A model generated the notes under the pieces. That model did not search any database. It saw nothing but the letters and a program-made list of their open reading frames with translations, and was not told the origin of the DNA. From JAAZGD01 sp964489555 (GTDB lineage: Bacteria > Bacillota > Clostridia > Peptostreptococcales > Anaerovoracaceae), in NCBI GenBank assembly GCA_964489555.1, contig CAZAZF010000008.1, positions 1 to 64,000 of the forward strand: a DNA stretch of 64,000 bases. The letters are read 5' to 3'. Below are positions 32,202-41,433 of this stretch, piece after piece. The stretch's first letter is position 1; the number at the start of each line of letters is the position of its first letter. The translations under genes and the position numbers were made by a program.

Positions 32202-33452
32202 ATGAAGTCATATGAAATAAGAGATATTGGATTGGCCCCCGAAGGGCATCAGAAAATTCAATGGGTTCGGGAGCACATGCCGTTATTGTCCCGATTCGAA
32301 GAAGAATTTGAGAGGACAAAACCGTTGGAAGGGGTGAAGATTTCCCTTTCGGTTCATTTGGAAGCCAAGACGGCTTACCTTTGCAAGGTGCTGGCCAAGG
32401 GAGGAGCTCAAATGTCAGTGACCGGCAGCAATGTGCTCTCCACTCAAGATCATATTGCGGCAGCCTTGGCGGAAGATGGAATGCAGGTTTTTGCTTACCA
32501 TGGTGCCAGTCCGGAAGAGTATTGCCGTCATATTGAAATGACCCTTGAGCATCGGCCTCATATTATTATTGATGATGGAGGGGACTTGGTAGGAATGGTT
32601 CACGGAAAGCGGCCTGACTTGGGAGAAGAAGTATGGGGCGGTTGCGAAGAGACGACTACGGGGGTCATTCGGTTGAAGGCCATGGAAAGGGAAGGTATTT
32701 TGAAATTTCCCATGGTAGCCGTGAACGATGCCAAATGCAAGCACCTTTTTGACAATCGATATGGAACGGGCCAGTCGGTATGGACCAGTATTATGAACAA
32801 CACCAATCTGATTATTGCCGGCAAAAAAGTGGTGGTAGCCGGGTATGGATGGTGTTCCAAGGGCATTGCCTTGAGAGGGGCGGCCTTAGGTGCGGAGGTT
32901 ATTGTGACGGAAATTGATGCCGTGAAGGCCATGGAGGCTCGAATGGATGGCCATCAGGTGATGACCATGAAGGAGGCGGCTCCTTTGGGAGATATTTTTG
33001 TAACGGCCACCGGCTGCAAGGATACCATCACCATGGAACATATGCTGACCATGAAGGAAGGGGTCCTTCTCACCAATGCGGGGCATTTCAATGTTGAAAT
33101 CGCCATGGATGCGTTGGAAAATGAAGCGTTGGAGAAAAAAGAAGCCCGTGCCAATATAATGGGGTATCGTCTTTCCAATGGAAAGTGGATTTATGTGATT
33201 GGCGAAGGAAGATTGGTGAACATCGCCGCTGGCGATGGACATCCCGCGGAGATTATGGATTTGAGCTTTGCGGTGCAGATTCTGTCGGCTTTATACATAA
33301 AAGACCACTACCAGCAAATCGGCAAGCGGGTGGTGGATGTGTCTCAAGACATTGATCAATTGGTTTCCAAGCGGATTTTGGAGGCCTGGGGCGTTGCCAT
33401 TGATTTCTTGACCCCTGAACAAGAGATCTATTTGAATAGCTGGGAGGTATAA
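32202..33452 (+). CDS. ahcY: Adenosylhomocysteinase (SAH hydrolase)
   Basis: A 416-residue NAD-dependent enzyme that splits S-adenosylhomocysteine into adenosine and homocysteine. I start at ATG 32202, because the longer frame would run 120 bases back into glmS. Motifs: VTGSNVLSTQD, the substrate region NDAKCKHLFDNRYGTGQSV, and the NAD loop VVVAGYGWCSKGIALRG. The last, and the length, match the shorter archaeal/Thermotoga-like group rather than the longer proteobacterial type. It recycles the product of methylation reactions. It lies 31 bp after glmS and 3 bp before the aminotransferase gene. Confidence 0.92.
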   Translation: MKSYEIRDIGLAPEGHQKIQWVREHMPLLSRFEEEFERTKPLEGVKISLSVHLEAKTAYLCKVLAKGGAQMSVTGSNVLSTQDHIAAALAEDGMQVFAYHGASPEEYCRHIEMTLEHRPHIIIDDGGDLVGMVHGKRPDLGEEVWGGCEETTTGVIRLKAMEREGILKFPMVAVNDAKCKHLFDNRYGTGQSVWTSIMNNTNLIIAGKKVVVAGYGWCSKGIALRGAALGAEVIVTEIDAVKAMEARMDGHQVMTMKEAAPLGDIFVTATGCKDTITMEHMLTMKEGVLLTNAGHFNVEIAMDALENEALEKKEARANIMGYRLSNGKWIYVIGEGRLVNIAAGDGHPAEIMDLSFAVQILSALYIKDHYQQIGKRVVDVSQDIDQLVSKRILEAWGVAIDFLTPEQEIYLNSWEV

Positions 33453-33455
33453 AAA

Positions 33456-34643
33456 GTGAAATATGCAGATCGGGTCCTTCGGTTGGAGGATCGTTCCTTA
33501 TTGGAGGCATTTGAGCTCCCGGCAACGGAACATTTCATCTCCTTTTCCGGTGGGTTTCCTTCTCCGGACACGTACCCGGTGGAGGCCATCTCTCAAGCTT
33601 TTTCGGGAGCCATTGAAGAAGCGGGGCCTCAAGCTTTTGCTTACGCCAGCACCAGCGGATTGCCGGCGTTGCGCCAAAAAATCTTGCAGCGGATGGAGGC
33701 AAAGCTAGGGGTCCATTTTGAAATGAACGAGATTATCATTACCAGCGGTTCCCAACAGGGGTTGGACATGAGTGGGATGCTGTTTGTGAATAAGGGTGAT
33801 GTGATTCTCTTCGAAACCCCTTCCTATTTGGGTGCGGTAAATGCTTTGCGTGCCTATGAAGCGGAGTTGGTGGGGGTTCCTACGGATCAGGAAGGGATTG
33901 AAATTGATGCGCTGAAGGAGTGCTTGGAACGGTATGGAGAACGGGTAAAGATGGTTTATGTAATCCCGGACTACCAGAATCCCACCGGACGAAGCTGGTC
34001 CCCCAGGAGGCGGGAAGACTTTATGAAAATGATAAGCCATTATGATGTGCCTGTGATTGAAGACGGTGCCTATTCCGAGCTGTCTTTTGAAAAGGAGCCC
34101 ATGAAACCTCTCTGCGCTTATGACATCAAAGGGCAAGTGGTCTATGTGGGAACCTTTTCGAAAATCTTTTGCCCCGGCCTTCGAGTGGCTTGGCTTTGTG
34201 CCCGAAAAGACATTATGGACAAATATTTGGTTTTAAAAAATGCTTCGGATCTTGCCTCTTCTACTATTGGGCAGTACCAGATGGCCTATTACTTGGAGCA
34301 TTTTGATATGGACAAACACATTGAAGATATTTCCTTGTTGTACAAGCACCGAAGAAATGTGATGGCGGATGCCATCGATCGGTATTTCCCGGAAGAGGTC
34401 AATTATGTTTTTCCTAAGGGGGGCTTGTTTATCTGGGCGGAACTGCCGGAAGGGAAAGATGCCCGGGAGCTTTTAAAGAGAGCCGTTGAAAAAAATGTAA
34501 CCTTCATACCCGGCTCTGCTTTTTATCCGGGAGATAAGAAATACCATGAGATGCGATTGAATTTTTCCAACATGGCGGATGAAGATACGGAGGAAGGTAT
34601 AAAAATACTGGGATTGTTAATCAAGGAATATTTGGCGGAATAA
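33456..34643 (+). CDS. PLP-dependent aminotransferase (class I/II, 2-aminoadipate/LysN-like)
   Basis: A 395-residue fold-type I aminotransferase with a GTG start (33456). FSGGFPSPDTYPVEAISQAF opens the small domain; the cofactor motifs are ITSGSQQGLDM, VYVIPDYQNPTGRSWSP and YVGTFSKIFCPGLRVAW, whose Lys (SK) forms the Schiff base. It has no DNA-binding domain, so it is not a MocR regulator. The subgroup includes 2-aminoadipate, valine and kynurenine/aromatic aminotransferases; the substrate cannot be fixed. It lies 3 bp after ahcY and 15 bp before gltX, in one transcription unit. Confidence 0.82.
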   Translation: MKYADRVLRLEDRSLLEAFELPATEHFISFSGGFPSPDTYPVEAISQAFSGAIEEAGPQAFAYASTSGLPALRQKILQRMEAKLGVHFEMNEIIITSGSQQGLDMSGMLFVNKGDVILFETPSYLGAVNALRAYEAELVGVPTDQEGIEIDALKECLERYGERVKMVYVIPDYQNPTGRSWSPRRREDFMKMISHYDVPVIEDGAYSELSFEKEPMKPLCAYDIKGQVVYVGTFSKIFCPGLRVAWLCARKDIMDKYLVLKNASDLASSTIGQYQMAYYLEHFDMDKHIEDISLLYKHRRNVMADAIDRYFPEEVNYVFPKGGLFIWAELPEGKDARELLKRAVEKNVTFIPGSAFYPGDKKYHEMRLNFSNMADEDTEEGIKILGLLIKEYLAE

Positions 34644-34658
34644 AAACAAGGAGGCAGT

Positions 34659-36317
34659 ATGGACTATCAGAAATTAGCAGAACGACTGTTTCCGGAAATT
34701 GAAAGAGTTCCGGAAGAATATGAGAGAGTATATCCTCCCAGAAGCCTGCCGGATTCGGCCCGGGTTACCCGCTTGGGACCCAGTCCTACGGGTTTTATTC
34801 ATTTAGGCAATCTGTACGGAGCTTTCGCTGATGAGCGTCTTTCCAAACAAAGCGGAGGTTGTTTTTTTCTACGCATCGAAGATACGGATGAGAAACGATA
34901 TGTGGAAGGGGCCACAGAAATTTTGCTTACTTCTTTGGAACACTTCGGAATTTGTTTTGATGAAGGAGCCACCAAAGAGGGGGAAGTGGGAGAATATGGC
35001 CCCTATTATCAAAGTGCTCGTAAAGAAATCTATCAGTGTTTTGCCAAGAGCTTGGTAGCAAAAGGATTGGCATATCCCTGTTTTCTCACCGAAGAAGAAA
35101 TTCGGAAAATACGAAAAGAGCAGGAAGAGCACAAAAAGAATCCGGGGATTTACGGAAGCTGGGCCAAATCCAGAGATCTGTCTATGGAGGAGGTGGAAAG
35201 CAGACTTCAGAAAAACCAACCCTATGTGATTCGGTTGCGATCCGGCGGTAATCCGCAGGAGCCGGCCACTATTTCAGTGGAAGATGGAATTCGTGGGTCG
35301 CTGGATATGCCGGAGAATGTACAGGATGTGGTTTTATTAAAAACCAATGGAATCCCTACTTATCACTTTGCTCATGTAGTGGATGATCATTTGATGCGCA
35401 CTACCCATGTGGTAAGAGGTGCGGAGTGGTTGGCCAGCCTTCCTATTCATGTGGAGCTTTTTCAAGTAATGGGCTGGGAAAAACCGATTTTTTGTCATAC
35501 AGCCCAATTGATGAAGCTGGATGAACAGGGCAACAAACGGAAGCTGTCCAAGCGATTGGACCCGGAATTATCTTTGGCATATTACCGACAGGAAGGATAT
35601 CATCCCAAGGCAGTCCGGGAATATCTTATGACTCTTTTGAACTCCAACTTTGAGGAGTGGCGGTTGGAGAACCCAGGGGCGGCTCTGGAGGAATTCCCCT
35701 TTTCCATTCAACGGATGAAAAGCGGAGACGCTCTTTTTGACTTGAATAAATTGAAAGACATTTCCAAGGATGTATTGCTAAAAGAATCAACCAAGGAAAT
35801 CTATTGTTTTCTTCGGGATTGGGCTTGCGAAAATATGCCGGAAGTGTGCCCCTGGTTTGATGGAGATGAAAGCTATCTTATGGCTATTTTGGATTTGGGA
35901 AGAGGCGGAGAGAAGCCTCGAAAGGATTTGGTATATGCCCGCCAAATGGTGGAATTCATCGGGTACTTTTTTGATGAGTTCTTTATCTTGGTGGATCCTT
36001 TACCGGACAATGTGGGAGAAGCGGATGTGAAACCCATCCTGGAGGCTTATTTGGAAACCTACGACCATAAGGATAATCAGGAAGCTTGGTTTTCCAAGAT
36101 TCGAGCCCTGGCAGAGAGGCTGAACTATGCGGCCAAGCCCAAGGATTACAAGAAAGAGCCGGAACGGTACAAGGGCCATGTGGGAGATGTGAGTACTGTC
36201 ATCAGGTTGGCCATCGTGGGGAGAAGCCAGTCTCCGGACTTGTGGGAAATTCAACAAATTTTAGGGGAAGAGCGAACTCGGCAAAGGATTCAGTCTTTCC
36301 TGGAAACCAGAGGATAG
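34659..36317 (+). CDS. gltX: Glutamyl-tRNA synthetase
   Basis: A 552-residue class I synthetase. The HIGH-type motif reads LGPSPTGFIHLGNLYGAF (about residues 40-58) and the KMSKS-type motif NKRKLSKRLDP (about 289). It is somewhat longer than the usual ~485 residues, like the extended forms of some Clostridia, and starts with a ~35-residue lead before the catalytic domain. It charges tRNA-Glu, one copy of which (CTC anticodon) is encoded 1.2 kb downstream on the other strand. Its ATG follows AAGGAGGC. Whether it is strictly discriminating cannot be told from sequence. Confidence 0.9.
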   Translation: MDYQKLAERLFPEIERVPEEYERVYPPRSLPDSARVTRLGPSPTGFIHLGNLYGAFADERLSKQSGGCFFLRIEDTDEKRYVEGATEILLTSLEHFGICFDEGATKEGEVGEYGPYYQSARKEIYQCFAKSLVAKGLAYPCFLTEEEIRKIRKEQEEHKKNPGIYGSWAKSRDLSMEEVESRLQKNQPYVIRLRSGGNPQEPATISVEDGIRGSLDMPENVQDVVLLKTNGIPTYHFAHVVDDHLMRTTHVVRGAEWLASLPIHVELFQVMGWEKPIFCHTAQLMKLDEQGNKRKLSKRLDPELSLAYYRQEGYHPKAVREYLMTLLNSNFEEWRLENPGAALEEFPFSIQRMKSGDALFDLNKLKDISKDVLLKESTKEIYCFLRDWACENMPEVCPWFDGDESYLMAILDLGRGGEKPRKDLVYARQMVEFIGYFFDEFFILVDPLPDNVGEADVKPILEAYLETYDHKDNQEAWFSKIRALAERLNYAAKPKDYKKEPERYKGHVGDVSTVIRLAIVGRSQSPDLWEIQQILGEERTRQRIQSFLETRG

Positions 36318-36323
36318 GATAAG

Positions 36324-37229
36324 ATGACAGAAAAACCAAGAATTCCAGGCGAAGTCTATCTTTTTACCACCGCCATCATATGGGGCGCTGCTTTTGTATT
36401 TCAAAAGGTGGCTATGGACCTGTTGGAGCCCTTTACCTTTACGGCGGTTCGGTACATTCTGGGCGGTCTTTTACTGATTCCGGTGGCATGGTATTTTGGA
36501 AAGAAGCATAAGGGCAAAGGGGTTACGAATAACTATTCTTCCAAGACGTTGATTAAAGGGGGAGTGATTTGCGGTACCATTCTCTGTTTTGCAGGAAATT
36601 TTCAGCAGTTTGGGCTCATTACCAGTGCTGCCGGGAAGACGGGATTTATCACCACCCTATATATTGTTATTGTGCCGGTGTTCGGTTTGATTTTATTTCG
36701 AAAACGCGTCCGTAAACTAGTATGGCTTGGGGTGGCGTTGGCGGTAGTAGGTCTCTATTTTCTTTCCATCAAAGCCGGCGGGTTTACTATGGAGCGAGGG
36801 GATTTTCTGATTTTCATCGGAGCTTTTTTCTGGGCGGCTCACATTTTAGCCGTGGACCAGCTGGTGCTGAAGGTGGATGCGGTACGGTTGTCCTGCGCAC
36901 AGTTTATTTGGGCGGGGCTGCTTTCCTCCGTTTTCATGTTTATATTGGAAGAACCCCGCATCTTGGATATTCTATCTTGCTGGGGACCTGTGCTGTTTAC
37001 ATCCGTGTTTGTGGTGGCAATCGCCTTTACCTTTCAAATCATCGGTCAGAAAACCACGGACCCTACCGTAACCTCCATCATACTTAGCCTGGAGTCGGTT
37101 TTCGGAGTATTGGCAGGGATGGCATTTTTGAGTGAACGAATGACAGGCAGAGAATTGTTGGGATGTGCGTTGATGTTCATTGCGGTCATTTTGACTCAAC
37201 TGCCGGAAAAGAAGGAAGGGAAAAAATGA
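36324..37229 (+). CDS. EamA/DMT-family transporter
   Basis: A 301-residue membrane protein with ten hydrophobic segments in two EamA repeats: ATIIWGAAFVFQKVA with PFTFTAVRYILGG at the start, and GAFFWAAHILAVDQ then SLESVFGVLAG in the second half. The family exports amino acids, nucleosides or other metabolites. The gene lies 6 bp after gltX and its end overlaps the small membrane protein gene that follows. Confidence 0.85.
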   Translation: MTEKPRIPGEVYLFTTAIIWGAAFVFQKVAMDLLEPFTFTAVRYILGGLLLIPVAWYFGKKHKGKGVTNNYSSKTLIKGGVICGTILCFAGNFQQFGLITSAAGKTGFITTLYIVIVPVFGLILFRKRVRKLVWLGVALAVVGLYFLSIKAGGFTMERGDFLIFIGAFFWAAHILAVDQLVLKVDAVRLSCAQFIWAGLLSSVFMFILEEPRILDILSCWGPVLFTSVFVVAIAFTFQIIGQKTTDPTVTSIILSLESVFGVLAGMAFLSERMTGRELLGCALMFIAVILTQLPEKKEGKK

Positions 37230-37495
37230 GAAATCTCAATCAGGATTCGGCTACAAAAAAAAGAATCAAGGGAGAAAGTACGCGGTTACGATTGACGAAA
37301 ATGAACAATCCGGAGTATTTTGCCCGCACTTTTCTCGTTGCTGGTTTGATATTGATCGTCGGTTCCAGCTGGTTTATGAACAACCCGGAGATCCCCCGGG
37401 TTTTGATTAATGTGGGGATTGGGTTGGGAATTTTTATGAATCTGCTGGCGGGTATGTTATACTATTCCATTGCGAAAGAGCGGAACAAAAAATAG
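37226..37495 (+). CDS. Small membrane protein of unknown function
   Basis: An 89-residue protein from ATG 37226, which overlaps the stop of the DMT transporter gene and is preceded by GAAGGAAGGG. A basic N-terminal half (TKKRIKGESTRLRLTKM) is followed by two hydrophobic segments (TFLVAGLILIVGSSWFM and RVLINVGIGLGIFMNLLAG). I recognise no family. It is the last gene of the ahcY-aminotransferase-gltX-transporter run. Confidence 0.65.
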   Translation: MRNLNQDSATKKRIKGESTRLRLTKMNNPEYFARTFLVAGLILIVGSSWFMNNPEIPRVLINVGIGLGIFMNLLAGMLYYSIAKERNKK

Positions 37496-37523
37496 CAAGA
37501 GACCTTCTTTCGAAGATCTCTTG
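37483..37523 (-). terminator. Terminator of the tRNA-Glu gene, overlapping the end of the facing gene
   Basis: Read on the minus strand, CAAGAGA and TCTCTTG (37497-37503 and 37517-37523) close a hairpin whose loop arm is a further TCTTCGAAAGA stem, followed by GCTATTTTTTG. It ends the tRNA transcript and probably also the convergent plus-strand operon. Confidence 0.7.
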
Positions 37524-37526
37524 AGT

Positions 37527-37601
37527 TGGTATCCCCTAGGGGAGTCGAACCCCTGATTCCGCCGTGAGAGGGCGACGTCTTGACCACTTGACCAAGGGGA
37601 C
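37527..37601 (-). tRNA. tRNA-Glu (anticodon CTC)
   Basis: The minus strand gives a full cloverleaf: acceptor GTCCCCT with AGGGGAT, a D-arm with GGTCAAGTGGT, the anticodon loop CTCTCAC (anticodon CTC) in a CGCC/GGCG stem, and the T-arm AGGGG-TTCGACT-CCCCT. The encoded 3' CCA is present. The body closely follows the standard bacterial tRNA-Glu; the usual isoacceptor has TTC, so a TTC copy must lie elsewhere. Confidence 0.93.
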
Positions 37602-37736
37602 TTATTATGAGGACGCAAATAATATTATACTGGGGAACTTATGATTTGTCCATAGATAATCAAGGAGACAATTCATAATTTCCCAAAGATGAAAATTGAA
37701 AAACAAGAGACAAGAGATGAGATTAGGAGTAGGGAA

Positions 37737-39212
37737 ATGATTCAGTATCAAAGTACGCGCGGAAGCCATATTCGAAAAACAGCTGCCCAGGCGGTGATTG
37801 CCGGCATTGCAGAAGACAAAGGTCTTTATGTGCCGGAAAGAATTCCCCCCTTGCCTTTTACATGGGAGAAAGGTATGGGCTTGAGTTATCAGCAGGTGGC
37901 AGAGAAAATTATCGGGGCTTTTTTTGAAGATTATAGTCAAGAAGAAATTCAGGAATGTGTCAATGGAGCCTACGATGAAAAATTTGAATCCGCGGAGGTG
38001 GTACCGGTGGTAAACGCGGGAAAGGGGTATTTCCTCGAGTTATATCACGGGAAAACTGCGGCCTTTAAAGATATGGCCTTATCTATACTGCCTTACCTCT
38101 TAACCACCGCTCTGGAGAAAGAAGGAGAAACCAGCAAGATTTGTATTCTTACTGCCACTTCCGGAGATACGGGGAAAGCCGCATTGGAAGGTTTTGCAGA
38201 TGTTTTGGGCACCGAAATTGTGGTGTTTTATCCCAATCAGGGCGTTAGTACGGTACAGGAACGACAAATGATTACCCAAGAAGGAGAAAATACTCATGTG
38301 TTTTCTGTCCGGGGGAATTTCGATCATGCCCAGACTGGGGTGAAAGAAATTTTCAACGACCTTAATTTGCGCAAAGAATTGGAACAGAAGAATGTGAAAC
38401 TGAGTTCGGCCAATTCCATTAATGTCGGGCGGTTGGTGCCCCAGGTGGCCTATTATGTCTATGGCTATTTGAAATTGCTTCAAAGGGGAGTACTTCAACC
38501 TGGAGAAGCAGTAAATGTGGTGGTTCCTACGGGAAACTTCGGGAATATTCTAGCGGCTTACTACAGCCATCAAATGGGAGTTCCGGTGAATCGATTTATT
38601 TGTGCTTCCAATAAAAATCGAGTGTTGACGGATTTCATCCAAACAGGGGAGTACGATGTGCGGAGGGATTTCTATTTAACCAATTCGCCTTCCATGGACA
38701 TCCTTATTTCCAGCAATTTAGAGCGGTTGTTGTTCCATTTAGCCAAAGGGGATGGACAAGAGGTTCAATGTATGATGAATGAGTTGGAAAGGGAGAAGCA
38801 CTACCGGGTGAATGAGACCATTCGAGAGGGATTGTCCGCTTTTTACGGGGGCTCTTGCACGGTGGAGGAAACCAATGAGACCATCGGCCGGGTGTATAGA
38901 CAGGAGGGATACCTGATGGATACCCATACGGCGGTGGCGTACAAAGTGTATGAAGAATATGTGAAAGAAACCGGGGATGTTACCCCCACCCTCATTGCAT
39001 CTACCGCATCTGCGTATAAGTTTGCGGATAGCGTAGCGGAATCCTTGGGGTTGCCGAAGGAAGAGGACGAGTTTGCCTGCATTGAAGCCGTTAACAAAAC
39101 CACGGGAGTGCCAATCCCCAAGGGCTTGCAAGGGCTTAAAGAAAAACCGGTTCGCCACAATACGGTGATTTCCGTTCAGGAGATGAAAGAGGCAGTGCGA
39201 TCTTCCTTATAG
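37737..39212 (+). CDS. thrC: Threonine synthase
   Basis: A 491-residue PLP enzyme that converts O-phosphohomoserine to threonine. It begins MIQYQSTRGS; the PLP lysine lies in FLELYHGKTAAFKDMAL and the phosphate loop in TATSGDTGKAALEGF. Later motifs VPTGNFGNILAAYYS and SANSINVGRLVPQ complete the E. coli/clostridial long-form type. I start at ATG 37737, behind TAGGAGTAGGGA; the frame extends to 37689 without a ribosome site. The gene is divergent from tRNA-Glu, and the 135-bp gap holds both promoters; I see no T-box or attenuator. Confidence 0.93.
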   Translation: MIQYQSTRGSHIRKTAAQAVIAGIAEDKGLYVPERIPPLPFTWEKGMGLSYQQVAEKIIGAFFEDYSQEEIQECVNGAYDEKFESAEVVPVVNAGKGYFLELYHGKTAAFKDMALSILPYLLTTALEKEGETSKICILTATSGDTGKAALEGFADVLGTEIVVFYPNQGVSTVQERQMITQEGENTHVFSVRGNFDHAQTGVKEIFNDLNLRKELEQKNVKLSSANSINVGRLVPQVAYYVYGYLKLLQRGVLQPGEAVNVVVPTGNFGNILAAYYSHQMGVPVNRFICASNKNRVLTDFIQTGEYDVRRDFYLTNSPSMDILISSNLERLLFHLAKGDGQEVQCMMNELEREKHYRVNETIREGLSAFYGGSCTVEETNETIGRVYRQEGYLMDTHTAVAYKVYEEYVKETGDVTPTLIASTASAYKFADSVAESLGLPKEEDEFACIEAVNKTTGVPIPKGLQGLKEKPVRHNTVISVQEMKEAVRSSL

Positions 39213-39271
39213 GGCCCTGTGGAGCCATACTCCCAATGGTTGATTACGAAGCGAAAAAGGGGGACTGGAAA

Positions 39272-39943
39272 GTGATAAAAGAAAACGAACCCATAACCTG
39301 CGAAGAAATGAAGGCCATGGACCATTATGCCATCCACCAGATTGGAATCCCAAGTATGGTGTTGATGGAACGCGCCTCCCTTCAAGTGCTGAAGCATTTG
39401 GAGACGGAACGGTTTCAACGATATGGAGTGATCTGCGGCCGGGGGAACAATGGAGGCGACGGGGTAGCGGTGGCCCGTCATCTCTTATTGATGGGCAAAG
39501 AGATTTCGCTGGTGCTTCTGGGAGAAGAAGAAAAGGGAACCGGGGACTTTAACCGTAATGTAGAGATTTATAAAAACCTGATGGGCCCTGTGGAAATCAT
39601 AGCCGCCCGGGAGAATTTGAATTTGTTGGAAAGGGTGTTGACGGAAAGTCAGGTGTTGGTGGACGGAATCTTCGGAATTGGATTAACCCGGCCGGTAGAA
39701 GGGCTCTATAGAGAGGCTATTGAAAGGATTAATGACTTTTCCGGTTTGGTGGTGGCGATTGATATTCCATCCGGGTTGGATGGAAATACAGGAGAAGCTT
39801 TGGGTATTGCAGTGAAGGCGGGAAAAACCGTTACCTTTCAAAGAATAAAAAAAGGGATTTCTTCAAAAAATCAGTATACCGGCAGGGTTTATGCGGAAGA
39901 TATTGGAATTCCGGATTTTGCGGGAAAAACCCTTGCAAAGTAA
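39272..39943 (+). CDS. nnrE: NAD(P)H-hydrate epimerase (YjeF N-terminal domain)
   Basis: A 223-residue protein from GTG 39272, behind AAGGGGGAC; ATG 39236 lacks a ribosome site. It has the YjeF_N Rossmann-like fold: EMKAMDHYAIHQIGIPSMVLMERA at the N-terminus, CGRGNNGGDGVAVARHLL (about 60), LVDGIFGIGLTRPVEG and VAIDIPSGLDGNTG. It epimerises damaged NADHX and NADPHX so that a dehydratase can repair them. In most bacteria the dehydratase NnrD is fused at the C-terminus; here only the epimerase part is present and no NnrD is in the window. Confidence 0.87.
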   Translation: MIKENEPITCEEMKAMDHYAIHQIGIPSMVLMERASLQVLKHLETERFQRYGVICGRGNNGGDGVAVARHLLLMGKEISLVLLGEEEKGTGDFNRNVEIYKNLMGPVEIIAARENLNLLERVLTESQVLVDGIFGIGLTRPVEGLYREAIERINDFSGLVVAIDIPSGLDGNTGEALGIAVKAGKTVTFQRIKKGISSKNQYTGRVYAEDIGIPDFAGKTLAK

Positions 39944-39973
39944 GGTGCTTTGTGTTAAATTATTAGGTGCTGT

Positions 39974-40061
39974 GGAGGATTGACCGAGTGGCTAAGGAGC
40001 CTGATTGGAAATCAGGTAAGGTGTAACAGCCCCGTGGGTTCGAGTCCCATGTCCTCCGCCA
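39974..40061 (+). tRNA. tRNA-Ser (anticodon GGA)
   Basis: A class II tRNA of 88 bases: acceptor GGAGGAT with GTCCTCC, D-arm with GACCGAGTGGCTAAGGAGC, anticodon stem CTGAT/ATCAG with loop TGGAAAT-like (anticodon GGA), a long variable arm, T-arm GTGGG-TTCGAGT-CCCAT, and an encoded CCA end. Confidence 0.95.
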
Positions 40062-40064
40062 AAG

Positions 40065-40108
40065 CAACACCACCTAACGACGAAACCGTTGCTAGGTGGT
40101 GTTGTATT
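40065..40108 (+). terminator. Terminator after tRNA-Ser
   Basis: CAACACCACCTA pairs with TAGGTGGTGTTG around an 18-base loop that itself contains AACGACG...CGTTG. The following TATTCTTC is only moderately T-rich. Confidence 0.65.
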
Positions 40109-40155
40109 CTTCGGGAGAAAAATTAGTGTGTGGAAATAGTGAGGAGTATGAACTT

Positions 40156-41433
40156 ATGAAAGAAGATGCCATACTACAAATGTTAAAGAAAGAAATGGTG
40201 CCGGCATTGGGTTGTACGGATCCTGTAGGGATTGCTTACGCCGCTGCCCATGCCAAAAAGTATGCCAGAGGGGAAATTCAGTCTATTTTTCTGGAGCTGT
40301 CTCCTAATATCATCAAAAACGCCTCGGCTGTTTGTATCCCCAATACCCAGGGACGATGCGGTATTCCATTGGCCGCCGCACTAGGAGCCATTGGCGGCAC
40401 CGAAGAGAAGAAGCTGGAAGTTTTTTCAGGGATTACAGAAGAACATGTGGAAAGGGCTTTAGAATTGCTTGTCCGTGGTGGGGTGACGGTCAAGGTTTCG
40501 GAAGAAGGCGAAAAACTCTTTATCCACCTGATTTTGGTGACGGAGCAAGATCGGGTAGAAGTGGTGATTCAAGACAGCTATACCAATGTGCTGGGGTTGT
40601 CTGTAAATCAGCCATTGCAGCGATCGCCCGCCAACCACGAACCGAAAGGAGCGGGGGAAGGGGCCCACTCTTTTTTGTCCTTGTCTCGCATTGTATCCTT
40701 TGCAGAAAAGGTTTCCCTGGAAAAACTTGATGTAATACATCAAGCCATCGATTGGAATATGGCCATCGCCGAGGAAGGACTTAAAAACGAGTATGGGATT
40801 TCTGTAGGAAGAAACATTCAAAAGTTTATGGAAAAAGGTGTTTTGGCAGAGGATATGGCCAATTGGGCCATGATGTGGGTGGCTGCGGCTACGGATGCAA
40901 GAATGGCGGGAGTAAATCTTCCGGTTATGAGCAATACAGGTAGCGGAAATCAAGGGCTGGCCTCTACCGTTCCTGTGATTAGTGTGGCAGAAAAAACAGG
41001 AGTTTCTCGAGAAAAAATGGTCCGTGCTGTGACCATCAGCAGTCTGGTAACCATCTATATCAAGAACCGATTGGGGGAACTATCCGCCGTCTGCGGTGCC
41101 ATCATCGCTGCGGCAGGGACGGCATGCGGTGTGGTGTATCTTTTGGAAGGAACAGAACAAGATATGCTGGCGGCTCTGAAAAGCGTATTGGGAGATGTGG
41201 CTGGAATGGTGTGTGATGGTGCAAAGGCGGGTTGTTCTATGAAAGTGACCACATGTACCCAAGCTGCTGTACTATCTGCTGTGTTGGCCACGGCAGGGAA
41301 GGGTATTCAAGGCACCGATGGGATCGTAGATCATGAGGAAGAAAAAACCATCGACAATTTTATTCGGATGGCTACAGAGGGAATGGGAAATATGGACCGG
41401 GTGCTTCTGGATATTATTACAAAAAAATGTTGA
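40156..41433 (+). CDS. L-cysteine desulfidase / L-serine dehydratase alpha-like (UPF0597)
   Basis: A 425-residue protein from ATG 40156, preceded by TGAGGAGTATG. ALGCTDPVGIAYAAAHA near the N-terminus and the cysteines of GMVCDGAKAGCSMKV and SAVCGAII near the C-terminus fit the [4Fe-4S]-dependent CdsB/CyuA family, which breaks L-cysteine down to pyruvate, ammonia and sulfide. The stop overlaps the start of the AzlC-type reading frame, so it was once coupled to an amino acid exporter. Confidence 0.82.
   Translation: MKEDAILQMLKKEMVPALGCTDPVGIAYAAAHAKKYARGEIQSIFLELSPNIIKNASAVCIPNTQGRCGIPLAAALGAIGGTEEKKLEVFSGITEEHVERALELLVRGGVTVKVSEEGEKLFIHLILVTEQDRVEVVIQDSYTNVLGLSVNQPLQRSPANHEPKGAGEGAHSFLSLSRIVSFAEKVSLEKLDVIHQAIDWNMAIAEEGLKNEYGISVGRNIQKFMEKGVLAEDMANWAMMWVAAATDARMAGVNLPVMSNTGSGNQGLASTVPVISVAEKTGVSREKMVRAVTISSLVTIYIKNRLGELSAVCGAIIAAAGTACGVVYLLEGTEQDMLAALKSVLGDVAGMVCDGAKAGCSMKVTTCTQAAVLSAVLATAGKGIQGTDGIVDHEEEKTIDNFIRMATEGMGNMDRVLLDIITKKC

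Noticed and set aside
37602..37736. T-box or threonine attenuator before thrC
   Set aside because: The gap is only 135 bases, shared with the divergent tRNA promoter, and shows no specifier loop, antiterminator or terminator.
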